From contig UBMU01000015.1 of NCBI GenBank assembly GCA_900466605.1, positions 186,001-250,000 of the forward strand: a DNA stretch of 64,000 bases, read 5' to 3'. Positions 42,340 to 52,299 of the stretch are shown piece after piece. The notes beneath the pieces are model-generated. The model searched no databases. It saw only the letters and a list, made by a program, of their open reading frames with translations, and had not been told where the DNA came from. A program made the translations under genes and the position numbers. Within the stretch, counting starts at the first letter, position 1. Each line of letters starts with the position of its first letter. Source of the DNA: Hyphomicrobiales bacterium (GTDB taxonomy: Bacteria; Pseudomonadota; Alphaproteobacteria; Rhizobiales; Rhizobiaceae).

Positions 42340-43353
42340 ATGACCGAATCAAAAGCAATGATCCTTGGCTGCAGCGGCCTTTCACTCACTCCCGAAGAAA
42401 AGGCGTTTTTCAGCGCCGAACGCCCTTGGGGCTTCATTCTGTTTGGGCGCAATATTTCCGAGCGACATCAGATCAGCGATCTCGTAGCGGAGATGCGCGA
42501 AGCCGTCGGCTGGCATGCTCCGGTTCTCATCGATCAGGAAGGTGGACGCGTACAGCGTATTCGGCCGCCGATCTTCCAGCACTACCCCTCCGGGCAGCAA
42601 CTGGGCGATGCTTATCGGCAAGACCAGGAGAGGGGCCTTCGCGCAGCTTGGCTGATGTCACGGCTGCACGCTTTCGACCTTTCAAGCCTTGGGATCAACG
42701 TGGACTGCCTTCCCGTGCTGGACGTTCCGGTGGAGGGCAGCAGCAACGTGATCGGAAACCGCGCCTACGGTGGAAATCCCGCAACAGTGACGGCAATGGG
42801 ACGTGCGGCTTCCGACGGCTTGAAGGCGGGCGGTCTTCTCCCTGTGATGAAGCACATGCCGGGACACGGACGCGGCTTTGCCGATTCCCATCATGAACTA
42901 CCAGTTGTCACGGTTTCGCGCACAGAGCTCGAAGTGCATGACTTTCCTCCGTTCATTGCGATGAAGGACGAATTGATGGCGATGACGTGCCACGTCGTCT
43001 TTTCGGCCATCGACGCTGAACGTCCCGCCACCACCTCGCGCAAGGTCATTGATGGTGTGATCCGTGAACATATCGGTTTCAAGGGCCTGTTGCTTTCCGA
43101 TGATACATCGATGAATGCCCTTGCCGGTACGATCGGCGAGCGCGCCGCCAACATAATCGCGGGAGGATGTGATATCGTGCTGCATTGCAATGGCCACATG
43201 GACGAGATGCAGCAGGTTGTCGAAAACGTGCCTGTATTGCAGGATCAGTCGCTCCTGCGCGCAGAAGCCGTGCTGAAGGGTTTCCCGATGGCAGACAATG
43301 CCGACGAGGATTCGATCCGCGCCGAATTCAATGAGATGTTTGCAACCGTCTGA
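42340..43353 (+). CDS. nagZ: Beta-N-acetylhexosaminidase, GH3 (NagZ)
   Basis: Cytoplasmic removal of N-acetylglucosamine from recycled anhydromuropeptides. The GH3 hallmark KHMPGHGRGFADSHHELP (about residue 168) holds the catalytic His-Asp dyad region; LLLSDDTSMNAL about 248-259 carries the nucleophile aspartate; LIDQEGGRVQR is at about 62. No signal peptide, as expected. ATG 42340 starts the conserved part; an earlier in-frame ATG at 42289 lies next to the terminator. 337 residues. Precedes scpA. Confidence 0.93.
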   Translation: MTESKAMILGCSGLSLTPEEKAFFSAERPWGFILFGRNISERHQISDLVAEMREAVGWHAPVLIDQEGGRVQRIRPPIFQHYPSGQQLGDAYRQDQERGLRAAWLMSRLHAFDLSSLGINVDCLPVLDVPVEGSSNVIGNRAYGGNPATVTAMGRAASDGLKAGGLLPVMKHMPGHGRGFADSHHELPVVTVSRTELEVHDFPPFIAMKDELMAMTCHVVFSAIDAERPATTSRKVIDGVIREHIGFKGLLLSDDTSMNALAGTIGERAANIIAGGCDIVLHCNGHMDEMQQVVENVPVLQDQSLLRAEAVLKGFPMADNADEDSIRAEFNEMFATV

Positions 43354-43374
43354 TTACGGAAGGAACAGGGCAGG

Positions 43375-44235
43375 GTGACAACGACCAAGGGCACGGAACG
43401 GCCACAAACAGCCGCAACGTCGATGGACAAGCTGTGGCAGGAAAATAGCGCGGAGCGCGCAAGTTCCGATCCCGCACTGCTGATCGACGTTGCCGGCTTC
43501 GAAGGTCCTCTCGACCTTCTGCTGTACCTTGCCCGCAATCAGAAGGTCGATCTTTCCCGCATTTCCGTTCTTGCGCTGGCGGAGCAATACCTGGAGTTCA
43601 TCGAGAGCGCGCGGCGGATCCGGATCGAGCTGGCGGCTGACTATCTCGTGATGGCGGCCTGGCTTGCATACCTGAAATCGCGCTTGCTGATCCCCCAGCA
43701 AGCCAAGGATGATGGTCCGTCCGGCGAGGAGATGGCGGCGACGCTTGCTCTCCGCCTGAAGCGCCTTGAGGCGATGCGTGAGGCCGCAAGCGGTCTCGTT
43801 AACCGGAACCGTCTGGGACGGGATATTTTCGCTCGCGGCGCGCCGGAGCACATCCCGGACAGACATCAGTCGGCATACGTTGCAAGTCTCTACGATCTGT
43901 TGACGGCCTACGCGTCGCTCAGGCAGCGGCAGGCGGTGACGCAGGTGACCATCGCTCGCCGCAATGTCTGGTCGCTGACGGATGCCCGCGAGCTTCTTGG
44001 TCGGATCATCGGCGAGGTTGGCGACTGGACGGCGCTTGAGACTTATCTGCTGCGTTACATAGGATCGCCTGAAGACAGGGTCACAGCCATCGCCAGTGCG
44101 TTCGCGGCGTCTCTTGAGCTCGTTCGCGAGGGCAAGCTCGAAATCCGGCAGGATGGGGCCTTCCAGCCTCTCTACATGAGGCGCGGTAGCAAGCATGCGA
44201 CGCTGCAGGTCGTCGAACAGGAGCGCCCCGTGTGA
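43375..44235 (+). CDS. scpA: Segregation and condensation protein A
   Basis: Kleisin subunit of Smc-ScpAB condensin. The N-terminal region FEGPLDLLLYLARNQKVDL followed by VLALAEQYLEFIE is the ScpA signature binding the Smc neck; the C-terminal winged helix (ELLGRIIGEVGDWTALETYL, then VREGKLEIRQDGAFQPLY) binds the Smc cap. Start GTG 43375 (21 bases after nagZ), with an internal ATG at 43423 possible. Its stop overlaps scpB (GTGA). Confidence 0.93.
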   Translation: MTTTKGTERPQTAATSMDKLWQENSAERASSDPALLIDVAGFEGPLDLLLYLARNQKVDLSRISVLALAEQYLEFIESARRIRIELAADYLVMAAWLAYLKSRLLIPQQAKDDGPSGEEMAATLALRLKRLEAMREAASGLVNRNRLGRDIFARGAPEHIPDRHQSAYVASLYDLLTAYASLRQRQAVTQVTIARRNVWSLTDARELLGRIIGEVGDWTALETYLLRYIGSPEDRVTAIASAFAASLELVREGKLEIRQDGAFQPLYMRRGSKHATLQVVEQERPV

Positions 44236-44948
44236 CTGATCTGGAAGACGAACACATCGACAGCGCAATGATGGATGCTTCAGAGGAAGACGTTGGTGCC
44301 GAGGCCGAGGCAGAGCGCATTGCCGAGGCGTTGGTCTTCGCGTCGGCTCAGCCCGTCTCCGAAGCGTTCATTGCGGACCGCTTACCGCGCGCGTTCAACG
44401 TGCGCGCTATCATGCTGCGCCTGAAGGAACAGTACGCTCATCGCGGCGTAAACCTCGTTCAGGTGGATGATGCGTGGGCGTTCCGCACGGCAGCAGATCT
44501 CTCTTTCGTCATCCGGCGTGACGAAAACGAAACAAAGAAGTTGTCGCGAGCAGCCTTGGAAGTGCTGGCGATTATCGCTTATCACCAGCCGGTGACGCGT
44601 GCCGAGATTGAAGATATCAGAGGCGTCCAGACCTCGCGCGGCACGCTCGACGTGCTGATGGAGGCAGGCTGGGTCCGTTTTCGTGGCCGCAGGCGCACGC
44701 CGGGACGCCCGGTCACGCTTGGCACCACGCGCGATTTCCTTGATCATTTCGGCCTGGAAGAACTGCGCGATCTGCCTGGGCTCGAAGAGTTGAAGGGGGC
44801 AGGGCTGCTCTCCGGTCGCATACCGGCCAATTTCAATGTACCATCGCCTCTCATGAACGACGAGTTGACCGAGGACGAGGATCCTATAACGCAACTCGAT
44901 CTCGAGGAACTCGGCCTGCTTGCGCCGGGCGGCGGGTCCGAAGACTGA
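44232..44948 (+). CDS. scpB: Segregation and condensation protein B
   Basis: Winged-helix kite subunit binding the middle of ScpA. Recognised by ALVFASAQPVSEAFIADRLP, then LSRAALEVLAIIAYHQPVTR and EIEDIRGVQTSRGTLDVLME, the classical ScpB helix-wing. GTG start overlaps the scpA stop by 4 bases. 238 residues with an acidic C-terminal tail. Followed by the Tat genes, the standard alphaproteobacterial order. Confidence 0.95.
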   Translation: MTDLEDEHIDSAMMDASEEDVGAEAEAERIAEALVFASAQPVSEAFIADRLPRAFNVRAIMLRLKEQYAHRGVNLVQVDDAWAFRTAADLSFVIRRDENETKKLSRAALEVLAIIAYHQPVTRAEIEDIRGVQTSRGTLDVLMEAGWVRFRGRRRTPGRPVTLGTTRDFLDHFGLEELRDLPGLEELKGAGLLSGRIPANFNVPSPLMNDELTEDEDPITQLDLEELGLLAPGGGSED

Positions 44949-45133
44949 TCGGATTTGTCTTGGTTCCGCCACGCGTCGCGAAAACAACACCGATCACGTT
45001 TTTTCGAATGTGTAATCTCTTGTCACAGAGGGCGATACCGTGACATTAAGCGACAATCCAAGGGGAACTTTGATGTTGGAATTGGTGTAGGAAGCTCTTA
45101 CATCTGAAAACATCGCAACAGGGAGTTAGCGTA

Positions 45134-45331
45134 ATGGGTTCTTTTAGCATGTGGCACTGGCTGATCGTTCTGGTCATCGTGCTGTTGTTGTTTGGTCGCG
45201 GCAAGATTCCGGAATTGATGGGCGATGTCGCCAAGGGCATCAAGAGCTTCAAGAAGGGTATGAACGACGAAGACGCGCCCGACTCCACGACTTCCAAGAC
45301 CGTCGATCACAAGGCCGACGAAACGAAGTAA
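45134..45331 (+). CDS. tatA: Twin-arginine translocase subunit TatA
   Basis: Forms the Tat pore with TatBC for folded proteins. 65 residues: membrane helix [20 protein letters not shown] with the FG hinge, then the amphipathic helix [17 protein letters not shown] and an acidic tail. GGGAG precedes the ATG. A 185-base gap with AT-rich promoter-like sequence separates it from scpB, so tatABC likely has its own promoter. Confidence 0.97.
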   Translation: MGSFSMWHWLIVLVIVLLLFGRGKIPELMGDVAKGIKSFKKGMNDEDAPDSTTSKTVDHKADETK

Positions 45332-45381
45332 TCCACTTCCGGGCAAACGTAGCCCCCACGTTTCCCGTTCAGGAGCCTTGA

Positions 45382-46047
45382 ATGTTCGATATTGGCTGGA
45401 CCGAGCTGCTTGTCATCGCGGTCGTATTGATCGTGGTGGTTGGTCCGAAGGACTTGCCACCGATGCTACGTGCGTTCGGCAAGATGACTCAGCGTGCCCG
45501 CAAGGTTGCCGGCGACTTTCGCGCACAGTTCGATGAGGCGCTACGTGAGGCCGATCTGGACGAAGTACGGCAGACACTGACGGACGCGCAGAAGCTGAAC
45601 CCCGTCAACAGTTTGCGCGAAGCAATGAACCCGCTTCGCCAGATGGGCAACGAAATCAAGGCCGACCTGCAGAAGGCGACGACGGTCGAGAACAAGACCG
45701 AGGTTCCGCCGACAGTCATGTCCACCCCAGAGCCATCGTTGAGCTTGCCTGAGACGCCTCCGGTCATGCCAGCGCCTACGCCTCAAACGGCTGCAGCAGC
45801 TGAAATGCCGGGAGCGACTGTTGCCGGCAAGCCAAAGGCCGTGCGCAAGCCACGCCCCAAGGCTGCGGATAAGGCTGATGCCGCAGCGGCCATCGCCGTT
45901 GTTCCGGCAGAGAAGCCGAAGCGTGCGCCTGCCAAGCCCGCACCCGCAAATAAGACCGCCGCAGCAAAGAAGCCGACGGTCGCCGCCGTTGAGGCCACAG
46001 CCGCTCCGAAGAAGACGGCAGCGAAAAAGAAGAAGGACGACGCATGA
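45382..46047 (+). CDS. tatB: Twin-arginine translocase subunit TatB
   Basis: Receptor partner of TatC. Residues 1-25 (FDIGWTELLVIAVVLIVVVG with the conserved glutamate) form the membrane helix, followed by PKDLPPMLRAFGKMTQRARK. The C-terminal 100 residues are a long Ala/Lys/Pro-rich tail ending AAKKKKDD, common in rhizobial TatB. Stop overlaps tatC by 4 bases. Confidence 0.95.
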   Translation: MFDIGWTELLVIAVVLIVVVGPKDLPPMLRAFGKMTQRARKVAGDFRAQFDEALREADLDEVRQTLTDAQKLNPVNSLREAMNPLRQMGNEIKADLQKATTVENKTEVPPTVMSTPEPSLSLPETPPVMPAPTPQTAAAAEMPGATVAGKPKAVRKPRPKAADKADAAAAIAVVPAEKPKRAPAKPAPANKTAAAKKPTVAAVEATAAPKKTAAKKKKDDA

Positions 46048-46871
46048 GCGGTGACATCGAGGACAAGCCACAGCCGTTGATCGAACACCTGATGGAGCTG
46101 CGCACGCGGCTGATATGGTCGATTGGCGCGTTCTTCGTCGCTTTCATCGTGTGTTTCATCTTTGCCAAGCATCTCTTCAATGCTCTGGTCTTTCCATACA
46201 AATGGGCTGTTATCTGGGCGCATCTCGATGTGTCTAAGGCGCAGCTCATCTACACCGCGCCGCAGGAGTTTTTCTTTACCCAGGTCAAGGTGGCGATGTT
46301 CGGCGGCCTCGTGATCGCCTTCCCGATCATTGCCGCGCAGATCTACAAGTTCGTGGCGCCCGGTCTCTACAAGAACGAGCGCGCTGCCTTCCTGCCGTTT
46401 CTGATCGCTTCGCCGGTGCTGTTCCTGATGGGCGCCTCGCTCGTCTATTTCTTTTTCACACCGATGGTCATGTGGTTCTTCCTGACCATGCAGCAGGCGC
46501 CGGGCGAGGGCGACGTCGCCATATCGTTGCTTCCGAAGGTCTCCGAATATCTCAGCCTGATCATGACGCTGGTGTTCTCGTTCGGTCTTGTCTTCCAGCT
46601 GCCGGTGATTACCACCCTTCTGGCGCGCGTCGGGCTGTTGACCTCGGACTGGCTTCGGGAGAAGCGCAAATTCGCGATCGTGCTCGCGTTCGTCGTCGCA
46701 GCAGTGCTGACGCCACCCGATCCAATGTCCCAGATCGGCCTTGCACTGCCGACCATCCTTCTCTACGAGATTTCCATCTACGCGGCGCGACTCGTGGAGC
46801 GCCAGCGTGCCCGCGAGGCGGTCGAAGAGGCTGAAGGAACTACAGACGTTGCCAACTCGGACAGCGCCTGA
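46044..46871 (+). CDS. tatC: Twin-arginine translocase subunit TatC
   Basis: Six-helix receptor for RR signal peptides. The opening KPQPLIEHLMELRTRLIWSI holds the conserved HL.ELR motif; YTAPQEFFFTQVKVAMFGGL and the FQLPVITTLLARVGLLTSDW loop match the family. 275 residues. Coupled to tatB by ATGA. A 95-base gap precedes serS. Confidence 0.97.
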   Translation: MSGDIEDKPQPLIEHLMELRTRLIWSIGAFFVAFIVCFIFAKHLFNALVFPYKWAVIWAHLDVSKAQLIYTAPQEFFFTQVKVAMFGGLVIAFPIIAAQIYKFVAPGLYKNERAAFLPFLIASPVLFLMGASLVYFFFTPMVMWFFLTMQQAPGEGDVAISLLPKVSEYLSLIMTLVFSFGLVFQLPVITTLLARVGLLTSDWLREKRKFAIVLAFVVAAVLTPPDPMSQIGLALPTILLYEISIYAARLVERQRAREAVEEAEGTTDVANSDSA

Positions 46872-46965
46872 TCGATCTCCCTCAATGAACGCTTCCAAGC
46901 ATCCGGTCGAGGCCTAGCCGGGCTTTGGCCGGGTCATCCTTTTTTGCAACGACCCTGGAACGACG

Positions 46966-48249
46966 ATGCTCGATATCAAATGGATCCGTGAGAATCCCGA
47001 AGCGCTCGATGTGGCACTCGCCAAGCGTGGTGCCGAGCCTTTGTCCAAAAGCTTGATTGCGATCGATGAAAAGCGCCGCGCGGCCATTCAGAAGGTCCAG
47101 GACATGCAGTCGCGCCGCAATGCCGCCTCCAAGGAGATCGGCGCGGCGATGGCGCAGAAGAACACCGAGCTCGCCGAAAAGCTGAAGGCCGAAGTAGCCG
47201 ACCTGAAGGTGTTGCTTCCGGCGGCAGAAGAGGATGAACGTCAGACGACGGACGAGTTGAGCGACGCACTGTCGCGCATTCCAAACGTCCCGCACGACGA
47301 CGTGCCGGTCGGCAAGGACGAGCACGACAACGTAGTTGCCCGCGTCGTAGGTGAGAAGCCGCGCTGGAACCACACGCCGAAAGAACATTTCGAAATCGGC
47401 GAAGCGCTTGGCTACATGGATTTCGAGCGTGCTGCAAAGCTCTCGGGATCGCGTTTTACGGTGCTGACTGGTCCGCTGGCTAGGCTGGAGCGTGCGCTCG
47501 GCCAGTTCATGATCGACCTGCATACGAGCGAGCACGGCTACACCGAAGTCAGCTCGCCGCTGATGGTGCGTGACGATGCCATGTTCGGCACCGGACAGCT
47601 GCCGAAGTTTTCGGAAGATCTATTCAAGACCACGGATGGACGCTGGTTGATCCCGACCGCCGAAGTCACGCTCACCAATCTGGTGCGTGAGGAAATCCTC
47701 GAGCACGAAAAGCTGCCGCTACGTTTCACCGCGCTGACGCCGTCGTTCCGTTCGGAAGCAGGCTCGGCTGGCCGCGACACGCGCGGCATGCTGCGCCAGC
47801 ACCAGTTCTGGAAGTGCGAACTCGTCTCGATCACCGACGCCGAAAGCTCGATAGCCGAGCACGAGCGTATGACTGCCTGCGCCGAAGAAGTGCTGAAGCG
47901 CCTCGGCCTGCATTTCCGCACGCTGACGCTCTGCACCGGTGACATGGGCTTCGGTTCGCGTAAGACCTACGATCTCGAGGTCTGGCTGCCGGGGCAGAAC
48001 ACCTATCGCGAAATCTCATCCTGCTCTGTCTGCGGAGATTTCCAGGCGCGGCGCATGAACGCGCGCTACCGCGGCAAGGAAGACAAGGCAACGAAGTTCG
48101 TTCATACGCTGAACGGCTCGGGTACTGCCGTGGGCCGTTGCCTGATCGCGGTTATGGAGAACTACCTGAACGAGGACGGCTCCGTGACCGTTCCCGACGC
48201 TCTGCTGCCATACATGGGCGGTTTGACGAAGATCGAACGGGCGGCGTGA
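46966..48249 (+). CDS. serS: Seryl-tRNA synthetase
   Basis: Class II synthetase. The N-terminal coiled coil ([35 protein letters not shown]) contacts tRNA-Ser. Motif 2 is seen in [21 protein letters not shown] about residues 263-283, and motif 3 in [18 protein letters not shown] about 382-399. 427 residues, normal. Starts ATG 46966. Ends 4 bases before surE. Confidence 0.97.
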   Translation: MLDIKWIRENPEALDVALAKRGAEPLSKSLIAIDEKRRAAIQKVQDMQSRRNAASKEIGAAMAQKNTELAEKLKAEVADLKVLLPAAEEDERQTTDELSDALSRIPNVPHDDVPVGKDEHDNVVARVVGEKPRWNHTPKEHFEIGEALGYMDFERAAKLSGSRFTVLTGPLARLERALGQFMIDLHTSEHGYTEVSSPLMVRDDAMFGTGQLPKFSEDLFKTTDGRWLIPTAEVTLTNLVREEILEHEKLPLRFTALTPSFRSEAGSAGRDTRGMLRQHQFWKCELVSITDAESSIAEHERMTACAEEVLKRLGLHFRTLTLCTGDMGFGSRKTYDLEVWLPGQNTYREISSCSVCGDFQARRMNARYRGKEDKATKFVHTLNGSGTAVGRCLIAVMENYLNEDGSVTVPDALLPYMGGLTKIERAA

Positions 48250-48253
48250 GCCG

Positions 48254-49021
48254 ATGCGCATTCTGCTCACCAACGACGACGGCATTCATGCAGAAGGCCT
48301 CGCAGCGCTGGAGCGGATTGCGCGGACGCTGTCGGACGACGTCTGGATTGTTGCGCCTGAGACGGATCAGAGCGGCCTTGCACATTCGCTGAGCCTTTCC
48401 GAGCCGCTGCGGCTGCGCAAGATCTCCGACAAGCATTTCGCTCTGCGGGGAACCCCGACAGATTGCGTCATCATGGGCATCAAGCAGGTGATGGACATCA
48501 AGCCGGACCTCGTGCTTTCGGGTGTCAACTCGGGTTCTAACGTCGCGGACGATGTAACCTATTCCGGCACCATTGCCGGCGCCATCGAAGGTACCATGCA
48601 GGGCGTCCGTTCCTTTGCGCTGAGCCAAGCCTATCTGCATCAGGATGGAACCAGGACGGTGCCATGGGAGGTTTGCGAGGCACATGCCCCGGCACTTCTC
48701 GACAGGCTGCTCGCGCTCGAGTTGCCCGAGGGGACGTTCCTGAACCTGAACTTTCCGAATTGCCGACCCGAAGAGGTCGAGGGCGTCGAAGTCACGGCAC
48801 AAGGCAAGCTTGCCTTCAACCTGCAGGTCGATGCCCGCGCTGACGGACGCGGCTTTCCATATTACTGGCTCAAGTTCGGTGAGCGCGCTGGTGCCTTCGT
48901 GGAGGGCACGGATATCCACGCTCTGAAGCATCGCAAGGTTTCGGTAACTCCTTTGAAACTGGATTTGACTGATTATTCCGTACGGGACCGCGTGGCGCGG
49001 GCGCTTTCGGCTACGGAGTAA
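48254..49021 (+). CDS. surE: 5'/3'-nucleotidase SurE
   Basis: Metal-dependent nucleotide phosphatase. [16 protein letters not shown] at residues 5-20 holds the metal-binding Asp pair; [14 protein letters not shown] about 37-50 and [20 protein letters not shown] about 88-107 complete the site. 255 residues. It is tightly packed between serS and pcm, the widely conserved surE-pcm-LysM order. Confidence 0.96.
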   Translation: MRILLTNDDGIHAEGLAALERIARTLSDDVWIVAPETDQSGLAHSLSLSEPLRLRKISDKHFALRGTPTDCVIMGIKQVMDIKPDLVLSGVNSGSNVADDVTYSGTIAGAIEGTMQGVRSFALSQAYLHQDGTRTVPWEVCEAHAPALLDRLLALELPEGTFLNLNFPNCRPEEVEGVEVTAQGKLAFNLQVDARADGRGFPYYWLKFGERAGAFVEGTDIHALKHRKVSVTPLKLDLTDYSVRDRVARALSATE

Positions 49022-49026
49022 TCATT

Positions 49027-49680
49027 TTGACGGCACGGCTGGTGGAGAAGGAAGGTTTTGCAGCGCTTGTTCTGCGGCTGCGGGCCGAGGGCGTGTCTGA
49101 TCTGGATCTGCTGACCGCGGTCGAGCAGACGCCACGGTCTCTGTTCGTACCGCCTCAGTTTGCGGAACAGGCCTATTCAAGCCGAACGATTCCGATTGAA
49201 TGCGGCTCCTTCATTGAGGGCGTCGATATTGCGGTCAGAATTCTTCATCATCTGAAGATCAAGCCGGGGCAGCGTGTGCTCGAGGTCGGCACGGGCAGCG
49301 GTTTCATGTCTGCTGTCATGGCCCGTATGGCCGAACGCGTTCTGACAATCGACCGCTACAAGACACTGACGACGAACGCGCAGCGCCGTATCGACGGGCT
49401 TGGGCTGCGGAACGTCGTTGTTCGGCAGGCAGACGGCAGCGCCGGACTGCAGGGTGAGGGGACGTTCGACCGCATTCTGGTTACCGCTGCGTTCAACTCG
49501 ATGCCGCGGTTCTACACCGACCAACTGGTTTCCGGCGGTTCGATGATAGCTCCGCTCATGATCTCCGAAAATGAGTGTCGCCTTGTGCGGCTCACGAAAA
49601 CCGGAAGCCGCTTCGAGCGTGAGGAGCTGTTCGACACGCCCTATCTTCCGATCGTCCCTCGCTTGGCCTCTCAACTCTAG
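49027..49680 (+). CDS. pcm: Protein-L-isoaspartate O-methyltransferase (second paralogue)
   Basis: Repairs isoaspartyl damage. The TTG start at 49027 follows GGAG with 8-base spacing, 5 bases after surE. SAM motif VLEVGTGSGFMSAVMARM about 85-102; preceding PRSLFVPPQFAEQAYSS and IPIECGSF correspond to the family's active loop, where the usual GQTIS motif is degenerate (ECGSFIEG). 217 residues. This is the canonical pcm by context; the other copy is at 26798. Confidence 0.9.
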   Translation: MTARLVEKEGFAALVLRLRAEGVSDLDLLTAVEQTPRSLFVPPQFAEQAYSSRTIPIECGSFIEGVDIAVRILHHLKIKPGQRVLEVGTGSGFMSAVMARMAERVLTIDRYKTLTTNAQRRIDGLGLRNVVVRQADGSAGLQGEGTFDRILVTAAFNSMPRFYTDQLVSGGSMIAPLMISENECRLVRLTKTGSRFEREELFDTPYLPIVPRLASQL

Positions 49681-49817
49681 GGCGAGGAGCTTGTGTAGGT
49701 TGCTATGGTTAGCAATCTCTCAAAAAAATCACGCAGATTTCACTGCCTTAACCGCATAGTAATACTAACACGCTTTAATAAACCCACGAATGGTTGCGTT
49801 AATCAGTGGGTCGAGTC

Positions 49818-51374
49818 ATGCGTTTCAGTCTTTCGCCAAGAGTGGGTAAGTCTGCCGGTAATGTCCTGATAGCGGCTTTGCTGGCGAGTGCCGCAACAGG
49901 TTGCAGTTCCGATGTGACACGTTTCGGTGGTCTTTTCTCGTCGTCTGGTCCGGATCAGATGACGACCAATTCAATCCCCCGAAGAAATATGCAGGCTGAT
50001 CCTGTGCCGCAGGCTGATTTGGCACAGGGCGGTTACTCGAACAGTCAGGCGATGAGCCAGCCCTATCCGGCGCAGCCCGCTTATGGCGCCTCCAGCGCCC
50101 GGATGGCCTCGGCGCCGGTCTCTGTTCAACGCTCCGATCTTGCTGCGCCTTCTGCTGTTGCGCCGGCAGCGCCATCGCGCGAAAGGCAAGTTGCACTTGC
50201 TCAGCCATTCCCTGCTGCAACTGCTCCGACGAAGTCGTCGCCCATTCTTGTCCCGCCGAAGACGGCAACCGACTCGATCGTTACCGGTACTACTCCCAAG
50301 GTTTCCGGCTGGTCGGCAACCAATGCGCCGTCCGTCACGCTTCGTCCAGGCGAAACCGTCGCCACGCTCGCCAATCGCTATGGTGTGCCGGAGAAGGAAA
50401 TTCTTCGTGCCAACGGCTTCAAGACGGCAGCTGCCGCGAAAGCTGGCCAAATTATTCTGATCCCGACCTTTAACGGTGGCAATGCAGCCAAGGCGTCTGC
50501 CCAAACCGCCGACCTTTCCAAGGGCGGTCATCTGCCGCAGCCGGGTAAGCAGCAGGAACAGAACGTCGCCGTCGTTCCGGGCGCGAATTCCGCCCGCGAC
50601 AAGTCGATCGCAAATGGCGATCCATCAGGCAAGTTGCAGGCTGGTGCGGGCAAGGGGCCGAAGGGCGCCGGCGGCACCTATGTCGTCAAGCCTGGCGACT
50701 CGCTTGCCAAGATCGCCAAGGCCACGGGCAACAGCATCGATGACCTAAAGGCTGCCAACAACCTGTCGGCTGGTTCGATCCGCATCGGCCAGGAGCTTAA
50801 TCTTCCGGCCGGTTCGCAGGATGGTATGAAGACGGCCTCCATTCCGGCGAAGGCGGAACCAAAGCCGGTTGCTCAGCCGGCTTCGGCAACAACGACTGCC
50901 GCCGCGCAGCCGGCAACCTACAAGGCTCCGGTCGCGACCGAGACCGTGGATGAGGCTGCCAAGAAGGAAGTGGCGTCCGCTGCGCCAGAGGCTACCGGAA
51001 TCGGCAAGTATCGCTGGCCTGTTCGTGGTGCGGTCATTGCGGCCTACGGTGCCAATGTGAACGGAAGCCGCAATGACGGCATCGACATCTCTGTGCCACA
51101 GGGTACCCCGATCAAGGCCGCTGAGAATGGCGTGGTCATCTACGCCGGCAACGGGCTGAAGGAACTCGGCAATACGGTTCTTGTGCGCCACGACGACGGT
51201 ACGGTCACGGTCTACGGCAACGCCGATACCTTGAGCGTAACGCGCGGCCAGAAGATTCAGCGCGGCCAAACGGTCGCTGTCTCCGGCATGAGCGGAAACG
51301 TCAAGCAGCCACAGGTTCACTTCGAAGTCCGCAAGGATGCGACGCCGGTCAACCCGATCACTTTCCTCGAATAG
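49818..51374 (+). CDS. LysM-LysM-LytM protein, NlpD/DipM type with degenerate peptidase site
   Basis: 518 residues. A lipoprotein-like signal (NVLIAALLASAATGCSS, lipobox ATGC) precedes a disordered region, LysM1 (VTLRPGETVATLANRYGVPE), LysM2 (GTYVVKPGDSLAKIAKATGN) and a C-terminal M23/LytM domain (KYRWPVRGAVIAAYG ... VHFEVR). The first zinc ligand and the usual HxH are replaced (RNDGIDI, TVYGNADT), as in NlpD and DipM, which activate amidases rather than cut peptidoglycan. ATG 49818 is preferred over GTG 49806. Position after surE-pcm matches nlpD elsewhere. Confidence 0.9.
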   Translation: MRFSLSPRVGKSAGNVLIAALLASAATGCSSDVTRFGGLFSSSGPDQMTTNSIPRRNMQADPVPQADLAQGGYSNSQAMSQPYPAQPAYGASSARMASAPVSVQRSDLAAPSAVAPAAPSRERQVALAQPFPAATAPTKSSPILVPPKTATDSIVTGTTPKVSGWSATNAPSVTLRPGETVATLANRYGVPEKEILRANGFKTAAAAKAGQIILIPTFNGGNAAKASAQTADLSKGGHLPQPGKQQEQNVAVVPGANSARDKSIANGDPSGKLQAGAGKGPKGAGGTYVVKPGDSLAKIAKATGNSIDDLKAANNLSAGSIRIGQELNLPAGSQDGMKTASIPAKAEPKPVAQPASATTTAAAQPATYKAPVATETVDEAAKKEVASAAPEATGIGKYRWPVRGAVIAAYGANVNGSRNDGIDISVPQGTPIKAAENGVVIYAGNGLKELGNTVLVRHDDGTVTVYGNADTLSVTRGQKIQRGQTVAVSGMSGNVKQPQVHFEVRKDATPVNPITFLE

Positions 51375-51395
51375 GTTTTGCGTCCGAGGATGCGC

Positions 51396-51422
51396 AAAAG
51401 CCCGGCCAAAAGCCGGGCTTTT
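51396..51422. terminator. Bidirectional intrinsic terminator
   Basis: AAAAGCCCGGC-CAAAA-GCCGGGCTTTT, an 11-bp stem with A/T runs on both sides, between two convergent genes. Confidence 0.9.
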
Positions 51423-51426
51423 GTCA

Positions 51427-52299
51427 TTAGGCGCGGTCGAGTGCGATGCGTTTCCGACCAGCGAGATCCTGAATGTACTGCCAAGCCACGCGGCCGGAAC
51501 GAGCGCCGCGAGTGGTGGCCCACTCCAGCGCCTCCGCATGCATCTTCTGGCGATCAATGGGTAGCTCGAAGTGGTCGGCATAGCCGTCGATCATCGTCAG
51601 ATAGTCGTCCTGGCTGCACTTGTGGAAGCCGAGCCAAAGGCCAAAGCGGTCGGAAAGCGAGACCTTCTCCTCTACCGCTTCGGAAGGATTGATCGCCGTC
51701 GATTGCTCGTTTTCCATCATGTGGCGTGGAAGCAGGTGGCGCCGGTTCGAGGTCGCATAGAAGAGCACATTGTCGGGCCGCCCCTCGACGCCGCCATCAA
51801 GGGCTGCCTTGAGTGATTTGTACGCGGTGTCATCGTGGTCGAACGAGAGGTCGTCGCAGAAGACAATGACGCGGTGCGGCGTGTCTTTGAGAACATCGAG
51901 GAGTGTCGGGAGGCTCGCGATATCTTCGCGATGCACTTCCACCAGCTTCAGCGATACGCTGCTCTCGCGCCTGACATCCTCGTGCACAGCCTTGACTAGG
52001 GAGGACTTGCCCATGCCGCGTGCGCCCCAAAGAAGAACGTTGTTTGCCGGATAGCCTTCGGCGAAGCGCACGGTGTTTTCATGCAGGATATCGCGCACGT
52101 GGTCTACGCCGCGGATCAGCTTCAGTGCCACGCGGTTCGGCCGTGCAACGGGCTGAATGTGCTGGCGTGCCGGAGCCCAGACGAAGCAGTCGGCCGCATT
52201 CCAATCGTTGATCGCGGGTGCGGGACCGGCCAGCCGGTCGATCGCATCCGTCAGCCGACGCAGTTCCGTCAGAATGGCATTGTTGAAGTCGTCGGCCAT
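51427..52299 (-). CDS. DUF815-family ATPase
   Basis: P-loop ATPase of unknown role, conserved in Proteobacteria. Walker A LLWGARGMGKSSLVKAV about 87-103, Walker B VIVFCDDLSFD about 145-155, and the sensor-like LFYATSNRRHLLPR about 179-192. The order FCDDLSF and TSNRRHL is characteristic of DUF815. 290 residues, leftward, divergent from yajC with a gap of about 209 bases. Confidence 0.9.
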   Translation of the reverse strand: MADDFNNAILTELRRLTDAIDRLAGPAPAINDWNAADCFVWAPARQHIQPVARPNRVALKLIRGVDHVRDILHENTVRFAEGYPANNVLLWGARGMGKSSLVKAVHEDVRRESSVSLKLVEVHREDIASLPTLLDVLKDTPHRVIVFCDDLSFDHDDTAYKSLKAALDGGVEGRPDNVLFYATSNRRHLLPRHMMENEQSTAINPSEAVEEKVSLSDRFGLWLGFHKCSQDDYLTMIDGYADHFELPIDRQKMHAEALEWATTRGARSGRVAWQYIQDLAGRKRIALDRA

